From: Gilichinskyi gelida
GTDB taxonomy: Bacteria > Acidobacteriota > Thermoanaerobaculia > Gp7-AA8
Length of the DNA: 64,000 nt
Direction: 5' to 3'
NCBI GenBank assembly: GCA_038040385.1
Contig: JBBPII010000022.1
Span: forward strand, 9,374-73,373
The notes beneath the pieces are model-generated. The model searched no databases. It was not told the DNA's origin and worked only from the letters and a program-made list of their open reading frames with translations. A program made the position numbers and the translations under genes. Shown here in pieces: positions 24,119 to 32,458 of this stretch. Each line of letters starts with the position of its first letter. Position 1 is the stretch's first letter.

Positions 24119-24777
24119 TGGCCACCGAGCGCGACGAGGGGGTGGTCCTCGTTCCGGCCGGCGGTGCCACGCTGGAAGGCAATCTGCTCATTCCGGCCGA
24201 GGCGACGGGCATCGTCCTCTTCGCGCACGGCAGCGGATCGAGCCGCTTCAGCTCTCGCAACCGGTATGTCGCGCAGGAGCTGCGGCGCGGCGGTCTGGCC
24301 ACGCTGCTCATCGACCTGCTCACCGTGCAGGAGGAGGCGGTCGACGTCCGCACTGCTCACCTGCGCTTCGACATCGACCTCCTCGCCGGCCGCCTGGCCG
24401 GCACCATCGAGTGGATGTCGCGCGAGCCGTCGACGAGCAGACTGCGCGTCGGGCTGTTCGGCGCCTCGACCGGCGGCGGCGCGGCGCTGGTGGCGGCGAC
24501 GCGCCTGCCGGAGCGCGTCTCCGCGGTCGTCTCGCGCGGCGGGCGCCCCGACCTGGCGGGAGCGGCACTACCAAAAGTGAAAGCGCCGACTCTACTGATC
24601 GTCGGCGGCGACGACATCCCCGTAATCCAACTGAACCAGGAGGCGTACGACCTGATGACCTGCGAACGGCGGATGGAGATCATCCCCGGCGCCAGCCATC
24701 TGTTCGAGGAGCCGAGGACGCTGGAGCGCGTCGCCGAGCTGGCTCGCGACTGGTTCGTCCGCTATCTCCGCGCGTAA
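24115..24777 (+). CDS. Dienelactone-hydrolase-like alpha/beta hydrolase
   Basis: A 220-residue alpha/beta hydrolase. The nucleophile elbow is GASTG with S118; D165 or D166 in IVGGDDIPV and the histidine in GASHLFEEP complete a plausible triad. The oxyanion region is FAHGSGSSR. Family members hydrolyse lactones or esters, but those paired with phosphoribosyltransferases have no known substrate. The start overlaps the PRTase stop by four bases (ATGA), indicating translational coupling. Confidence 0.86.
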   Translation: MMATERDEGVVLVPAGGATLEGNLLIPAEATGIVLFAHGSGSSRFSSRNRYVAQELRRGGLATLLIDLLTVQEEAVDVRTAHLRFDIDLLAGRLAGTIEWMSREPSTSRLRVGLFGASTGGGAALVAATRLPERVSAVVSRGGRPDLAGAALPKVKAPTLLIVGGDDIPVIQLNQEAYDLMTCERRMEIIPGASHLFEEPRTLERVAELARDWFVRYLRA

Positions 24778-24811
24778 CCTCCCCCACGCGCCGTGAGTCA
24801 CAATCGCGATC

Positions 24812-25378
24812 ATGAAACGAACGATTGCATTGCTGTCGATGCTGATCTCTCCCGCCGTGTTCGCCCAGCCGGGGGTCTCGCGGCCGTCGTCGCTGGCCAA
24901 TCTCTCCTTTGGGTTGGAACGGCTCGAGGCGCTGCAGCGCGAGCGCGCCGCGGCCATCCGCCGCGACGCGTTCATCGTGTCGCAGCTCGTGGTGTCCACG
25001 GCGAGCCTCGATGACTTCCAGCGCAACGCCGCGCTACAGAAGGCGCGCGAGGCCATCGACGCGGCGCAGCGGCGGGCGCGGGAGAACCCGCAGGCCTCGA
25101 TTTACACGGCGACGGCGCTGAGCAAGGTGTTCGACCTGGTGAAACAGGCGCAGCAACAGGGAGCGAGCGCCGACATCCCGACGCTCAAGCGCGACATCCT
25201 CCGCCAGACGCACTTCATCCAGCAGGAGCTGTTCAAGGAACTGCAGGAAAGCCGCGCCGACCGTCAGGCGCTGACCGACCTTCAGGCACGTCTCTCCCGC
25301 ATGACGACCGATCTCGATCAAGCCCTCGGCGAGGCGCTGGGGGCGACCTTCGACTTCTTCCGCGCCGGCGGACAGTGA
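24812..25378 (+). CDS. Secreted helical coiled-coil protein
   Basis: A 188-residue protein with a signal peptide (MKRTIALLSMLISPAVFAQ). The mature part is almost wholly alpha-helical with heptad patterns (LERLEALQRERAAAIRRD, AALQKAREAIDAAQRRARE, LQARLSRMTTDLDQALGEAL). It contains no cysteine and no catalytic motif. A periplasmic or cell-surface structural or chaperone-like role is a guess from composition. No close homolog recognised. It is transcribed toward the copper operon and ends 9 bp from that operon's last gene. Confidence 0.6.
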   Translation: MKRTIALLSMLISPAVFAQPGVSRPSSLANLSFGLERLEALQRERAAAIRRDAFIVSQLVVSTASLDDFQRNAALQKAREAIDAAQRRARENPQASIYTATALSKVFDLVKQAQQQGASADIPTLKRDILRQTHFIQQELFKELQESRADRQALTDLQARLSRMTTDLDQALGEALGATFDFFRAGGQ

Positions 25379-25387
25379 CCTACCGTC

Positions 25388-25696
25388 TCACCCGTTTTTC
25401 GCGGAGCCGATCTTCACGCTGGCCGCCGTCTTTCCGTCGGTGGTCATTTTGACCACCACGCGCATTCCGACGGCTAGCTCGCTGCGTTTCGCCGCGTGGC
25501 CATCGGAGTGCGCGTACGCGGTGTCCTCCGACGTCAGCACCGTGATCTCCTTGCCGCCGGTGGTCTGCATCATGAAGCTGCCGTCGTCGTGCAGCATGGT
25601 GACGCTGCCCATGTAAGTGTGCCCATGACCACCATGCGCGAATGCGGCGGCGGCAGCGAGGAGCAGAACGAGCGAGAGTGACAGTGCCTTTTTCAT
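25388..25696 (-). CDS. Small periplasmic His-rich protein, DUF5666/CusF-like
   Basis: A 102-residue exported protein. ATG 25696 starts a signal (MKKALSLSLVLLLAAAAAFA) cut before HGGHGHTYMGSV. The mature N-terminus (HGGHGH) and a later AHSDGH could bind copper. The body, GSVTMLHDDGSFMMQTTGG, EITVLTSEDTAYAH, RSELAVGMRVVVKMTTDG, looks like a small OB-fold barrel of the DUF5666 type. Its ATG overlaps the stop of the cytochrome gene in ATGA. As the last gene of the copper operon it is a good candidate for a metallochaperone. Confidence 0.7.
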   Translation of the reverse strand: MKKALSLSLVLLLAAAAAFAHGGHGHTYMGSVTMLHDDGSFMMQTTGGKEITVLTSEDTAYAHSDGHAAKRSELAVGMRVVVKMTTDGKTAASVKIGSAKNG

Positions 25697-26268
25697 CGAG
25701 GGTCGGAACCTTCGAGAAACTGCATCTGTTCCCATTCTTCGGGTGACTTCGGGTTGAGCTTCTCCATCTCGGCGAGCTCCGCGGGAGTCAGCTTCGGCAT
25801 GTGCCGGATGAAGTGCACGAGCGACCAGCTCTCATACGCCGACTCCGCTGTCCCGCTGCCGAACCCCGGCATCCCGGTAAGACGCACGCCGTTCTCGATG
25901 ATCGAGAAGATCTCGCCGTCGGAGAGCGTCTGGGTCGCGGCGAGCGTCATGTCCGGCGTCCTGGGGTACATCTGCGTGCCCATGCCGCTCTTTCCTTTGC
26001 CGTCGTTCCCGTGACAGATCGCGCAGTGGTCGGCGAAATGCGCGCGCCCCTCGGCGAGCACCTGGGGAGCGAGCGGAACGGGATTCTTCACCCGGCGCAG
26101 ATCGGCCGGCACCGCCCAGTGCCGCGCGGTGCGCGCGGCGATCCTCTCGATCGCGGTCGGCTCGTCGTGCGCGCTGAAACCGTGTCGCAGCATGATCGCG
26201 CATCCGACGATGATGACGATCGTCACGACGGCGATCCCGCCGAGGGTCGCCTTCGTCCGCCGGGTCAT
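25693..26268 (-). CDS. Membrane-anchored c-type cytochrome (copper operon)
   Basis: A 191-residue protein with an N-terminal membrane helix (LGGIAVVTIVIIVGCAIML) and one haem motif CAICH followed by GNDGKGKSGMGTQMYPRTPD. GVRLTGMPGFGSG supplies the methionine ligand. The topology is a periplasmic cytochrome anchored to the inner membrane. Its start overlaps the multicopper oxidase stop (ATGA), so it is made with that enzyme and may pass electrons from or to it. The C-terminal ~35 residues are acidic. Confidence 0.87.
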   Translation of the reverse strand: MTRRTKATLGGIAVVTIVIIVGCAIMLRHGFSAHDEPTAIERIAARTARHWAVPADLRRVKNPVPLAPQVLAEGRAHFADHCAICHGNDGKGKSGMGTQMYPRTPDMTLAATQTLSDGEIFSIIENGVRLTGMPGFGSGTAESAYESWSLVHFIRHMPKLTPAELAEMEKLNPKSPEEWEQMQFLEGSDPR

Positions 26269-27536
26269 TCGCCATGCCCCTCGCCGACGCGGTACGCCGA
26301 GGTGCCGGGCGGCTGCCGGTACCAGCCGGGATCGCGGTCGTAGTCGATGTCTTCCCGGATCTTGACCACCGTGAACATGCCGCCCATGTCGATGGTGCCG
26401 TACGGCCCGACGCCGCCGAGCATGGCGATGCTGTTGCGCGGCATGGCCATCATTCCCTGATGCTCCGCCATGTCGCCCATGCCCGTCGTCCCCATCAGCA
26501 TCGTGTTCGGCACCAGCGCATTCACACGCGCTTCGCTCTTTGCGGCATCGACGCCCAGCAAGTTCGGCATACCGTGCCCCATCTGATTCATCACGTGGTG
26601 CGTCTTGTGGCAGTGGAGGGCCCAGTCGCCGGGGTTGTCGGCGATGAGCTCGATGTCGCGCGTGGCGCCCACCGGGACGTTGACCGTGTTCTCCGCGATC
26701 CAGGCGGATGGCTGGATGGGACCGGCGTCAGTGCCGGTGACGTAGAACTTGTGGCCATGGATGTGGATGGGGTGCGAGTCCATGCTGAGGTTGGCGACGC
26801 GGATGCGCAAGCGGTCGCCCACCCGCACCAGCAGCGGATCGGTCCCGGGAAAGACGCGGCTGTTGAAGGTGAAGACGTTGAAGTCGAGCATCACGGTCGG
26901 ATCGGGCGTGGACGCCCCCGGCTTAATGGCCCATTCATTGAGAAAGATCGCGAAGTCGCGGTCGGCGCGATGCACATTTGCGTCGCGGGGATGGATGATG
27001 AAGAAGCCCTGCATGCCCATGGCGATCTGCACCATCTCGTCGAAGTGCGGGTGGTACATCAGAGTCCCGGTCTGCTTGAGGGTGAATTCGTAGGCGAAGG
27101 TCTCCCCCGGCCCGATCTTCGGCTGGGTGAGACCGGTCACGCCGTCCATGCCGTTCGGCAGAATCACGCCGTGCCAGTGGATCGACGTCCCCTCCGGCAG
27201 TTTGTTCGTGACCAACAGGCGGACGCGGTCGCCTTCGAATGCCTCGATGGTCGGGCCGGGGCTCATGCCGTTGTAACCCCAGCAATTCACCACGAAACCG
27301 TCGACGAATTCGCGCTTCACCGGCTCGGCGATGAGATGGAAGACCTTCACGCCGTTTTCCATCCGATGCGGCAGCGTCGCGCCGTTCGGCGTGATGACCG
27401 GCGTTCGTCCGCCGCTCGGGCGGCGCGCCGGCGGGAGGGGGGCGGCCGGAGCCGCCTCGGCGCGATCGCCGCGCAGAAGTAAGCCGCCGAAGAATCCTCC
27501 GACCGAGGAGAAGAGCAGTTTGCGTCGTGAGAACAT
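26265..27536 (-). CDS. Tat-exported multicopper oxidase
   Basis: A 423-residue three-copper-centre oxidase. All copper-site motifs are present: HWHG (120-123), HPHFD (162-166), HPIHIHGH (255-262) and HCHKTHHVMNQM (308-319), which carries the type 1 Cys with flanking His and axial Met. Two cupredoxin domains are evident, shorter than CueO. The twin-arginine start (MFSRRKLLFSSVGG) predicts folded export. A Met-rich region (MLMGTTGMGDMAEHQGMMAM) may bind Cu(I). The family oxidises Cu(I) or phenols. It is coupled to the TolC gene upstream (TGATG) and cytochrome downstream (ATGA). Confidence 0.92.
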   Translation of the reverse strand: MFSRRKLLFSSVGGFFGGLLLRGDRAEAAPAAPLPPARRPSGGRTPVITPNGATLPHRMENGVKVFHLIAEPVKREFVDGFVVNCWGYNGMSPGPTIEAFEGDRVRLLVTNKLPEGTSIHWHGVILPNGMDGVTGLTQPKIGPGETFAYEFTLKQTGTLMYHPHFDEMVQIAMGMQGFFIIHPRDANVHRADRDFAIFLNEWAIKPGASTPDPTVMLDFNVFTFNSRVFPGTDPLLVRVGDRLRIRVANLSMDSHPIHIHGHKFYVTGTDAGPIQPSAWIAENTVNVPVGATRDIELIADNPGDWALHCHKTHHVMNQMGHGMPNLLGVDAAKSEARVNALVPNTMLMGTTGMGDMAEHQGMMAMPRNSIAMLGGVGPYGTIDMGGMFTVVKIREDIDYDRDPGWYRQPPGTSAYRVGEGHGE

Positions 27537-28873
27537 CAGTGGCCTCCTGCGCCGTTGACGGCGAGATCGAGTTCGTTGCGGGCGGTCCAGTAATCGCGCT
27601 GGGCGTCGATGAAGTCGCGCCGCGCCTGCGCTTCGTTTTCCTTCGCCTGCAGGAGCTGAAAGATGCCGGCCAGCATGGCGTTGTGCTCGAGCTGCGTGAG
27701 CCGCACGATGCGCTCGCGGCGCGGCAGCAGGACATCGCGGAAGTACTCGACACGCGCGCGCGCCTCGGTCACCGCCGACTGCGCCGCGCGAACTTGCGAT
27801 GACGACTCGACCAGCAGGGCGTTCAGCACGTGGCGGGCGCGCAGGAACTGCGCCTCGGCCCGCGACCGCGCGGCTTCGCCGCGGTTGAAGATCGGGATCG
27901 GAAGCTCGATGCCCGGACCGACCGTGCGCGCCCCGTCCGCGTCGCGCTGAAGGTGAACGTCTCCGGTGATCTCGCCCAGCGCAGCGAGACGAGCGACCGG
28001 CACGCGCCGCCGCGCGATGTCGATCTCGCGGCGGGCGACCTCGATGTCCAGCCGGCGCGCGGCGGCGAGTCGCTCGAGCTCCGTTTGATCGGGCTCGGAC
28101 GGCGGGAGGTTGGGAAACGCCGAGGGCAGCCGCCACTCCGCGGAAGCGTCTCGCAGGCCCATGCCGCGGATCAGCGTCTCCCGAGCGAGCAACAGCCGCT
28201 GCTCGGTCCGCGCCAGGTCGATCTTCGCCTCCTCGTAGTGCGCCTGCTCGCTTTCCAGATCGAGATCGGTGATGTTCTGGGCCTCGTGCTGCCGCTGCGC
28301 GAGCTCGGCCGCGGCCTTCGCCGATTCGAGAATCGTGCGGCTCATCCCCACGTGCTGGGAGGCCGCGAGAAGATCGTAGTAATCGGCGCGCAGGCCGGCG
28401 GCGAAGCGCAAGACCTCGCCGGTAACGCGCAGCTTGGCGGCGTCGAATTCGGCGCGGCCGATCGCGCGCCGCTGCCGCAGTTGGATCAGATCGACCAGCG
28501 ACTGGGCGAGGCGGAACTCGTACGGGTGGAAGGGATCGCCGGGGAAGCGCAGCTCCGCCTCGAACAGCGGATTGCGGATCGTGCTCGCCTCGATGAGATC
28601 GGCGCGGGCGATGCCGAGCTCCGCGAGGATCACCTGCAGGCGCGGGTTGTTGATGAGGCCCACCGCGACCGCGCGATCCGCGGTCAACTCATCGTGCAGC
28701 AGCGTGCCGATGCGGGCGTCGTCGGTTGCCGACGGCTCCGCGCTGGCCTCGACGTTCGCGTGAGCGCGCTCGGAGACGGCCTGCTGAACCTCGGACATGC
28801 CCGCATCTCGGGGAACGCTGGCACACGATGCCGTGAGCAGAGCGGAAATGAGAATCAAGGAGGTGTGTTTCAT
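27536..28873 (-). CDS. TolC-family outer-membrane lipoprotein
   Basis: A 445-residue OMF protein with a lipobox (MKHTSLILISALLTASC). Two long repeat halves of helices with the typical NPRLQVILAELGIARADL, RNPLFEAELRFPGDP, SLVDLIQLRQRR, and later IPIFNRGEAARSRAEAQF patterns identify the TolC/CusC barrel-tunnel family. It would form the outer-membrane exit of an efflux complex, but no RND pump or periplasmic adaptor gene lies in this operon, which is unusual. ATG 28873 overlaps the stop of the Met/His-rich gene (ATGA). Confidence 0.9.
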   Translation of the reverse strand: MKHTSLILISALLTASCASVPRDAGMSEVQQAVSERAHANVEASAEPSATDDARIGTLLHDELTADRAVAVGLINNPRLQVILAELGIARADLIEASTIRNPLFEAELRFPGDPFHPYEFRLAQSLVDLIQLRQRRAIGRAEFDAAKLRVTGEVLRFAAGLRADYYDLLAASQHVGMSRTILESAKAAAELAQRQHEAQNITDLDLESEQAHYEEAKIDLARTEQRLLLARETLIRGMGLRDASAEWRLPSAFPNLPPSEPDQTELERLAAARRLDIEVARREIDIARRRVPVARLAALGEITGDVHLQRDADGARTVGPGIELPIPIFNRGEAARSRAEAQFLRARHVLNALLVESSSQVRAAQSAVTEARARVEYFRDVLLPRRERIVRLTQLEHNAMLAGIFQLLQAKENEAQARRDFIDAQRDYWTARNELDLAVNGAGGH

Positions 28874-29418
28874 GGCCGCTCCTCCTTGTCACGCGGCGGC
28901 GGCGCGTCGAATTCATCCTGCCGCAGGGTTGCGGCGGGACGCGTCTGCGCGATTTCGGCGTTTGTCGTCGGAGCGCCGAGGCGGATGTCGGGCGGGGGGG
29001 CGGACGGCGCGTGCTGCATCGCGCCGTGCTCCATCGCGGACATGTCGTGTTGCATCGGCGGCATGTTCTTGTGGTCCATCTTCGAGTGGTCCATCTGCGG
29101 CATCTTCGAGTGGTCCATCCCGGACATCTTCGAGTGATCCATCGTCGAGTGGTCCATTCCCGGCATATTCGAATGATCCATGCCGGACATCTTCGAGTGA
29201 TCCATGCCCGCCATCTCCGAATGTGGGGCTTCCGCCGCGCCGCTTTCGGCTACATGGCCGCCGTGCTCACCGCCGGCGGCGGCCTTCAGGCCTTTCTTCT
29301 GGGCCTCGGTGTACGCAGCCGCACTCTTCGACGCCATGGTCTGCTTGCCGCCACAACCGACTAGCGGCGCGACAGCGAAAAGCGATACGCACGCGATGGT
29401 GCGAGGGTGAAATCTCAT
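28870..29418 (-). CDS. Met/His-rich copper-binding lipoprotein
   Basis: A 182-residue lipoprotein with lipobox LVGC at residue 22. Residues ~65-130 are a run of about eight GMDHSKM-like units (GMDHSKM, GMDHSNM, TMDHSKM, PQMDHSKM), ending MQHDMSAMEHGAMQH. Methionine and histidine in this spacing bind Cu(I)/Cu(II), as in Met-rich CopA/CusF-type sequences. The flanks are Ala/Pro rich and disordered. The gene heads the tight part of the operon, behind GGGAG at 6 bases, and probably sequesters copper at the periplasmic membrane face (inferred). Confidence 0.85.
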   Translation of the reverse strand: MRFHPRTIACVSLFAVAPLVGCGGKQTMASKSAAAYTEAQKKGLKAAAGGEHGGHVAESGAAEAPHSEMAGMDHSKMSGMDHSNMPGMDHSTMDHSKMSGMDHSKMPQMDHSKMDHKNMPPMQHDMSAMEHGAMQHAPSAPPPDIRLGAPTTNAEIAQTRPAATLRQDEFDAPPPRDKEERP

Positions 29419-29499
29419 TAGTTACTCCCAAAGCTACCGTGTGAATGGAGGGAGGGCGCGACGGTTCCCGGCGTAGCCGGCGTCAGCGCGGAGGAGGGA

Positions 29500-29910
29500 T
29501 CAGATGCGGAAGGTCTCGACCAGCAGGTGCAGTCCGACGTCCTGATCGCAACGGATCGCGCCGAGGGCGATGAAGCTGCGATAGGCGGTTGACGCAGATG
29601 GCGCGGGGAGATGCAGCGCGGCGCGGGTCACCACCAGCCGGAAGACGGCCGGCAGCGCGGTCACCATCCGTTTGACCGGCTCTTCCTTCTCCCGTGCCGG
29701 CGAGGACGGCTGGGCGTGATCGTGGCCGGCGCTGCCGCCGCGCATGAAGTTCGCGACCGCTGAGCAGATCGGCATCATCCGGTGCAGCGTCCGGTGAAAC
29801 GGCAGGACACAGCATCCGACCAGAAACACCGTGCCGAAAAGGAGCGGGACAGTGGCTCCAGCGATCCAGGCAGCGGCGATGGCGGCGCGTCTCATAATCT
29901 TCTCAATCAT
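29500..29910 (-). CDS. Small membrane protein with Cys/His motif (copper operon)
   Basis: A 136-residue protein I do not recognise. The N-terminus is a basic stretch then a hydrophobic helix (AAIAAAWIAGATVPLLFGTVF) ending in LVGCCVLPFHRTLHRMMPIC, with cysteines and histidines suited to binding metal. A later GGSAGHDHAQ is also metal-like. The start codon at 29910 follows the stop of the sialidase-like gene by one base; an in-frame ATG at 29895 is the alternative. Context suggests a role in copper handling. Confidence 0.5.
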   Translation of the reverse strand: MIEKIMRRAAIAAAWIAGATVPLLFGTVFLVGCCVLPFHRTLHRMMPICSAVANFMRGGSAGHDHAQPSSPAREKEEPVKRMVTALPAVFRLVVTRAALHLPAPSASTAYRSFIALGAIRCDQDVGLHLLVETFRI

Positions 29911-29911
29911 G

Positions 29912-31120
29912 TCAGAAACGGAGACGGGCGAGGTGAATTCGCTTCGACGTCGCATTCTGCTCGGTCCAGGCGAAGTAGACGTCGCGTCCGATGCGGGCCA
30001 CTCGCGGAAACCCGGCCGCCCGCGCTGTACTCGAGTCGGCGATTTTGACGGATGGCGCAGCCTGGCGGTTTCGCCCGACCCTTCGCGCGCGAATCTCCGC
30101 CCCGGCGGCGGTCTGTTCGGACCAGGTCACGAGCGCCGTCTCGGCGTCGAGCATCACGATGTCCACGCGTCCGGCCGGCTTCCCGTCGTCGATCGCCACC
30201 GGCGAGCCGAACGTCGCGCCGCCGTCGTCGGAGAACGCGACGAACGCGCGGCCGCGCTCCCCCACGCCGGTGAACCACGCCGCGGCGACGCGATCCGCGA
30301 AGGCGTCGACCTGCGGGCCGTTCACCGGACAGCCGTTGATCTTCCAGCCGTCGGCGTGCAGAAGACGGGGGCTGCTCCAGCCGCGAGTTGTTTTCCTCAC
30401 CACCGCGATGTCGCGGACCTCATCGCCCGACCGATCGCGGTAGGCGATCACCGGACCGCTCTTCGCCACCGTCATCCCCGTGGTGCAGCACTCGCACGCG
30501 CGACCGTCCAACTCCGCATCGGCATGAATGCCACCCTTCGCATCGACCGTCGCATAGCGAAGCGTCATTTCGCCTTCTTCCTTGCCCGGCGTCATCTTCC
30601 GGCCGTCGAGCCACGCCACCCCGACGCCGCCCTCCGGCAGCGGCGCCAGGGAAGCGAACCCGTGCTCGGTCTTCGTGCCGTCGCGGTTCAGCACGAAGGA
30701 ATCGCTCCACGTCCGGCCGCTGTCGCGGGAGATCGCCATCCGGACGTCGTACGCGTAGACCTCCTTGCCGCTTTTCTGCAGCCAGTGCGCGTAGAGCACG
30801 CCGCGGCGGTCTTCGACGATCGATGGGAAGTCGGCCCAGTTCACGAAGAAGTCGTTCCGCTCGACGATCGAGCGCGCCTCCGACCACTTGCCGCTCTTGA
30901 GCCTCGCAAAGCGCAACGCGACACGGTCACTGTTCACCACCGGCTCGAGCCAGCTCAGAAGCAAGACGTCGTTCGATGCGAAGAGAAACGGTTCGGCCGA
31001 GCCGGCACCGGCAGGAGGCGTCATCTCCGCCGGCGCCGGTTGAGGCCACGCATCCCCGACGCAAAGCGTGAGAGTGACGATCAAGAGGTATCGAACGAGG
31101 TTCCGCATGAGGGTAGTCAT
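29912..31120 (-). CDS. Exported sialidase-like propeller protein beside the copper operon
   Basis: A 402-residue secreted protein with a signal (RYLLIVTLTLCVGDAWPQ). It contains the Asp-box SRDSGRTW (131-138) and SDDGGATF plus blades such as PLPEGGVGVAWLDGR, typical of the BNR/sialidase-fold superfamily. A distinctive CECC motif (209-212) sits in RACECCTTGMTVAKSG, conserved in a subgroup of exported sialidase-like proteins, and could coordinate metal. Catalytic sialidase residues cannot be verified. ATG 31120 and ATG 31108 are both possible starts. It may be the first gene of the copper operon. Confidence 0.75.
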   Translation of the reverse strand: MTTLMRNLVRYLLIVTLTLCVGDAWPQPAPAEMTPPAGAGSAEPFLFASNDVLLLSWLEPVVNSDRVALRFARLKSGKWSEARSIVERNDFFVNWADFPSIVEDRRGVLYAHWLQKSGKEVYAYDVRMAISRDSGRTWSDSFVLNRDGTKTEHGFASLAPLPEGGVGVAWLDGRKMTPGKEEGEMTLRYATVDAKGGIHADAELDGRACECCTTGMTVAKSGPVIAYRDRSGDEVRDIAVVRKTTRGWSSPRLLHADGWKINGCPVNGPQVDAFADRVAAAWFTGVGERGRAFVAFSDDGGATFGSPVAIDDGKPAGRVDIVMLDAETALVTWSEQTAAGAEIRARRVGRNRQAAPSVKIADSSTARAAGFPRVARIGRDVYFAWTEQNATSKRIHLARLRF

Positions 31121-31229
31121 TGTAAGCGCGGCCAGCAGTCAGCGGCGCCAGCCGGTGACGCGCCGCGACATCTCCTGGCAACGCTACCTCGGCAGCTACG
31201 CGCGCGCGATCGCGTCCGCGCCGCGTTGA
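31107..31229 (+). CDS. Possible 40-residue small protein
   Basis: An open frame reading MRVVIVSAASSQRRQPVTRR, then DISWQRYLGSYARAIASAPR. The composition looks protein-like (amphipathic SWQRYLGSYARAIASA helix), and a terminator hairpin with a T-run on this strand follows 44 bp later. It overlaps the start of the divergent sialidase-like gene, and no strong ribosome site is seen, so coding is uncertain. Confidence 0.3.
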   Translation: MRVVIVSAASSQRRQPVTRRDISWQRYLGSYARAIASAPR

Positions 31230-31272
31230 TGAAGCGAGAGCGGATCATGCAGGCACCGCAAAAAGCGAGAAA

Positions 31273-31300
31273 GCCCCGCCGCGAGGCGGGGCCCTTTTTC
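31273..31300 (-). terminator. Strong intrinsic terminator, probably bidirectional
   Basis: A perfect 8-bp GC stem GCCCCGCC/GGCGGGGC with a 4-base loop. On the plus strand it is followed by CCTTTTTC; on the minus strand by TTTCTCGCTTTTTGC. It lies just beyond the stop codon of the minus-strand metalloprotease gene (31320), so it most likely ends that transcript, and it could also end a plus-strand transcript of the small frame at 31107. Confidence 0.75.
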
Positions 31301-31319
31301 GCTTGCAAGACTCCAGGGG

Positions 31320-32195
31320 TTATTCGCCGCCGCGGGCTGCGCCGGAGTTTCCGGGCTGCTCGAGCGCCCAGAGAACCCGCGTGATTTCCATCTCCAGCTC
31401 GCCGTTGCTGTTCAGCGCAATCGGCCTCACGAAGACGTTCGGACGTCCCTTCTGATCAAAATGGACGGCGATCCCGAGATTATCGTCGACGTCCGAGACG
31501 ATTTCATTGATGGTCTTCGGACGCGCCATCGCCGAGAGAATGTTGCTGAGGCTGGCGATCGTCGTCGTGCTGTCGAGATGCTGATAGATGATCGAGATCT
31601 CGTCGTAGTCATGCTGATTCGGATGCTCGTTCGACGGGTCGTTGTTGACGGCTCCGCCGGCTCCACCGTCGGGGTCGTTCGTGTAATCCATGCAAGAGCC
31701 GAGATTCGCGTTGTCGAATGTCTCGTCCTGATGATCCAGCCCAAAGTCGTGGGCGATCTCCTGGCACGTCACCATCTGCCGCCATGGGGGCGTGTTGTAT
31801 TGAGCCATGTTGAAGTACGTGTCATTCAACTTGGTGTAGCCCTTCGTAATGTGCGACCCGCTGATGCTGATGCCGGCAATCCCGAGCCACCCGTTCTGGC
31901 CGTACTTTTCGTTGCAGATCTCGACCACTCCGGTGGCCGAGGCGCAGCGCCTCTGGCTCGAGAGCGGCATCTGCCACTGAACGTTGTAGTCAAGGATCGT
32001 CGACTGGTTCCAGTCAGAAACGGCAGTCGAAAGATAGGGCTCCCAAATCGGGTCGAGGTTGTCGTGCAGCTTCAGAGTGAACGGATTCGCCGTACGAGCC
32101 CAGTGATAGCCGCCCCACGAATGGCTCGCGAAGACGGGAACTGCGAACAGGGTGAGAAGAGCAAGGACCACGATCATGCGCCGGGTTATCGACAT
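31320..32195 (-). CDS. Secreted matrixin-like metalloprotease homolog with QExxH motif
   Basis: A 291-residue exported protein; ATG 32195 sits 9 bases behind AGGAG. The signal peptide is MSITRRMIVVLALLTLFAVP. The region QEIAHDFGLDH (145-155) aligns with the metzincin HExxHxxGxxH zinc motif, but the first histidine is glutamine. ETFDNANLGSCMDY supplies the Met-turn-like region. A cysteine pair (CASATGVVEIC) may form a disulfide. I recall a family with QEVGHTFGLDHQDE, so Q may be natural there rather than a mutation. Catalysis with two histidines is doubtful but not excluded. Confidence 0.78.
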   Translation of the reverse strand: MSITRRMIVVLALLTLFAVPVFASHSWGGYHWARTANPFTLKLHDNLDPIWEPYLSTAVSDWNQSTILDYNVQWQMPLSSQRRCASATGVVEICNEKYGQNGWLGIAGISISGSHITKGYTKLNDTYFNMAQYNTPPWRQMVTCQEIAHDFGLDHQDETFDNANLGSCMDYTNDPDGGAGGAVNNDPSNEHPNQHDYDEISIIYQHLDSTTTIASLSNILSAMARPKTINEIVSDVDDNLGIAVHFDQKGRPNVFVRPIALNSNGELEMEITRVLWALEQPGNSGAARGGE

Positions 32196-32458
32196 AGTAA
32201 TTCCTCTCCTTTTATCGGTTGATGGGCGAACGACAAGGCAAGGGAACTGCCACAAAACCGTGAACGAGCTTACCTATTAACGCGATTAGGGTTACAGAAC
32301 ATGAGCCTCGGGCGGTGGTCGTCAAGTGGTTAGTTGTTGACCCGAAGTGACCATTACCATAGCTTTTTGACGGGTCAATTGATTTCGGCTGTGCTCAAAA
32401 TTGATCCACCCGATGCGCCGTTTTTGGCGTCTCAAATACAAGGCGAACCTTGCGTTTC
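32196..32458. promoter_or_regulatory. AT-richer divergent promoter region
   Basis: The 263 bp between the divergent metalloprotease and sugar dehydrogenase genes are clearly richer in A/T than the surrounding DNA, with TTGAC-like hexamers (TTGACCCGAAGTGACC and TTTTGACGGGTCAATTG) around 32338-32385. They should contain both promoters, but I cannot assign boxes. No small gene is seen. Confidence 0.4.

Noticed and set aside
29060..29220. 21-bp DNA repeats that could be taken for a CRISPR array or minisatellite
   Set aside because: They are the codons of the GMDHSKM heptads; the units have no spacers and stay in the lipoprotein reading frame.
29831..31384. 517-residue open frame on the plus strand across the copper region
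   Set aside because: Antisense to the sialidase-like gene; high Arg/Ala/Pro content, no ribosome site and no recognisable domain.
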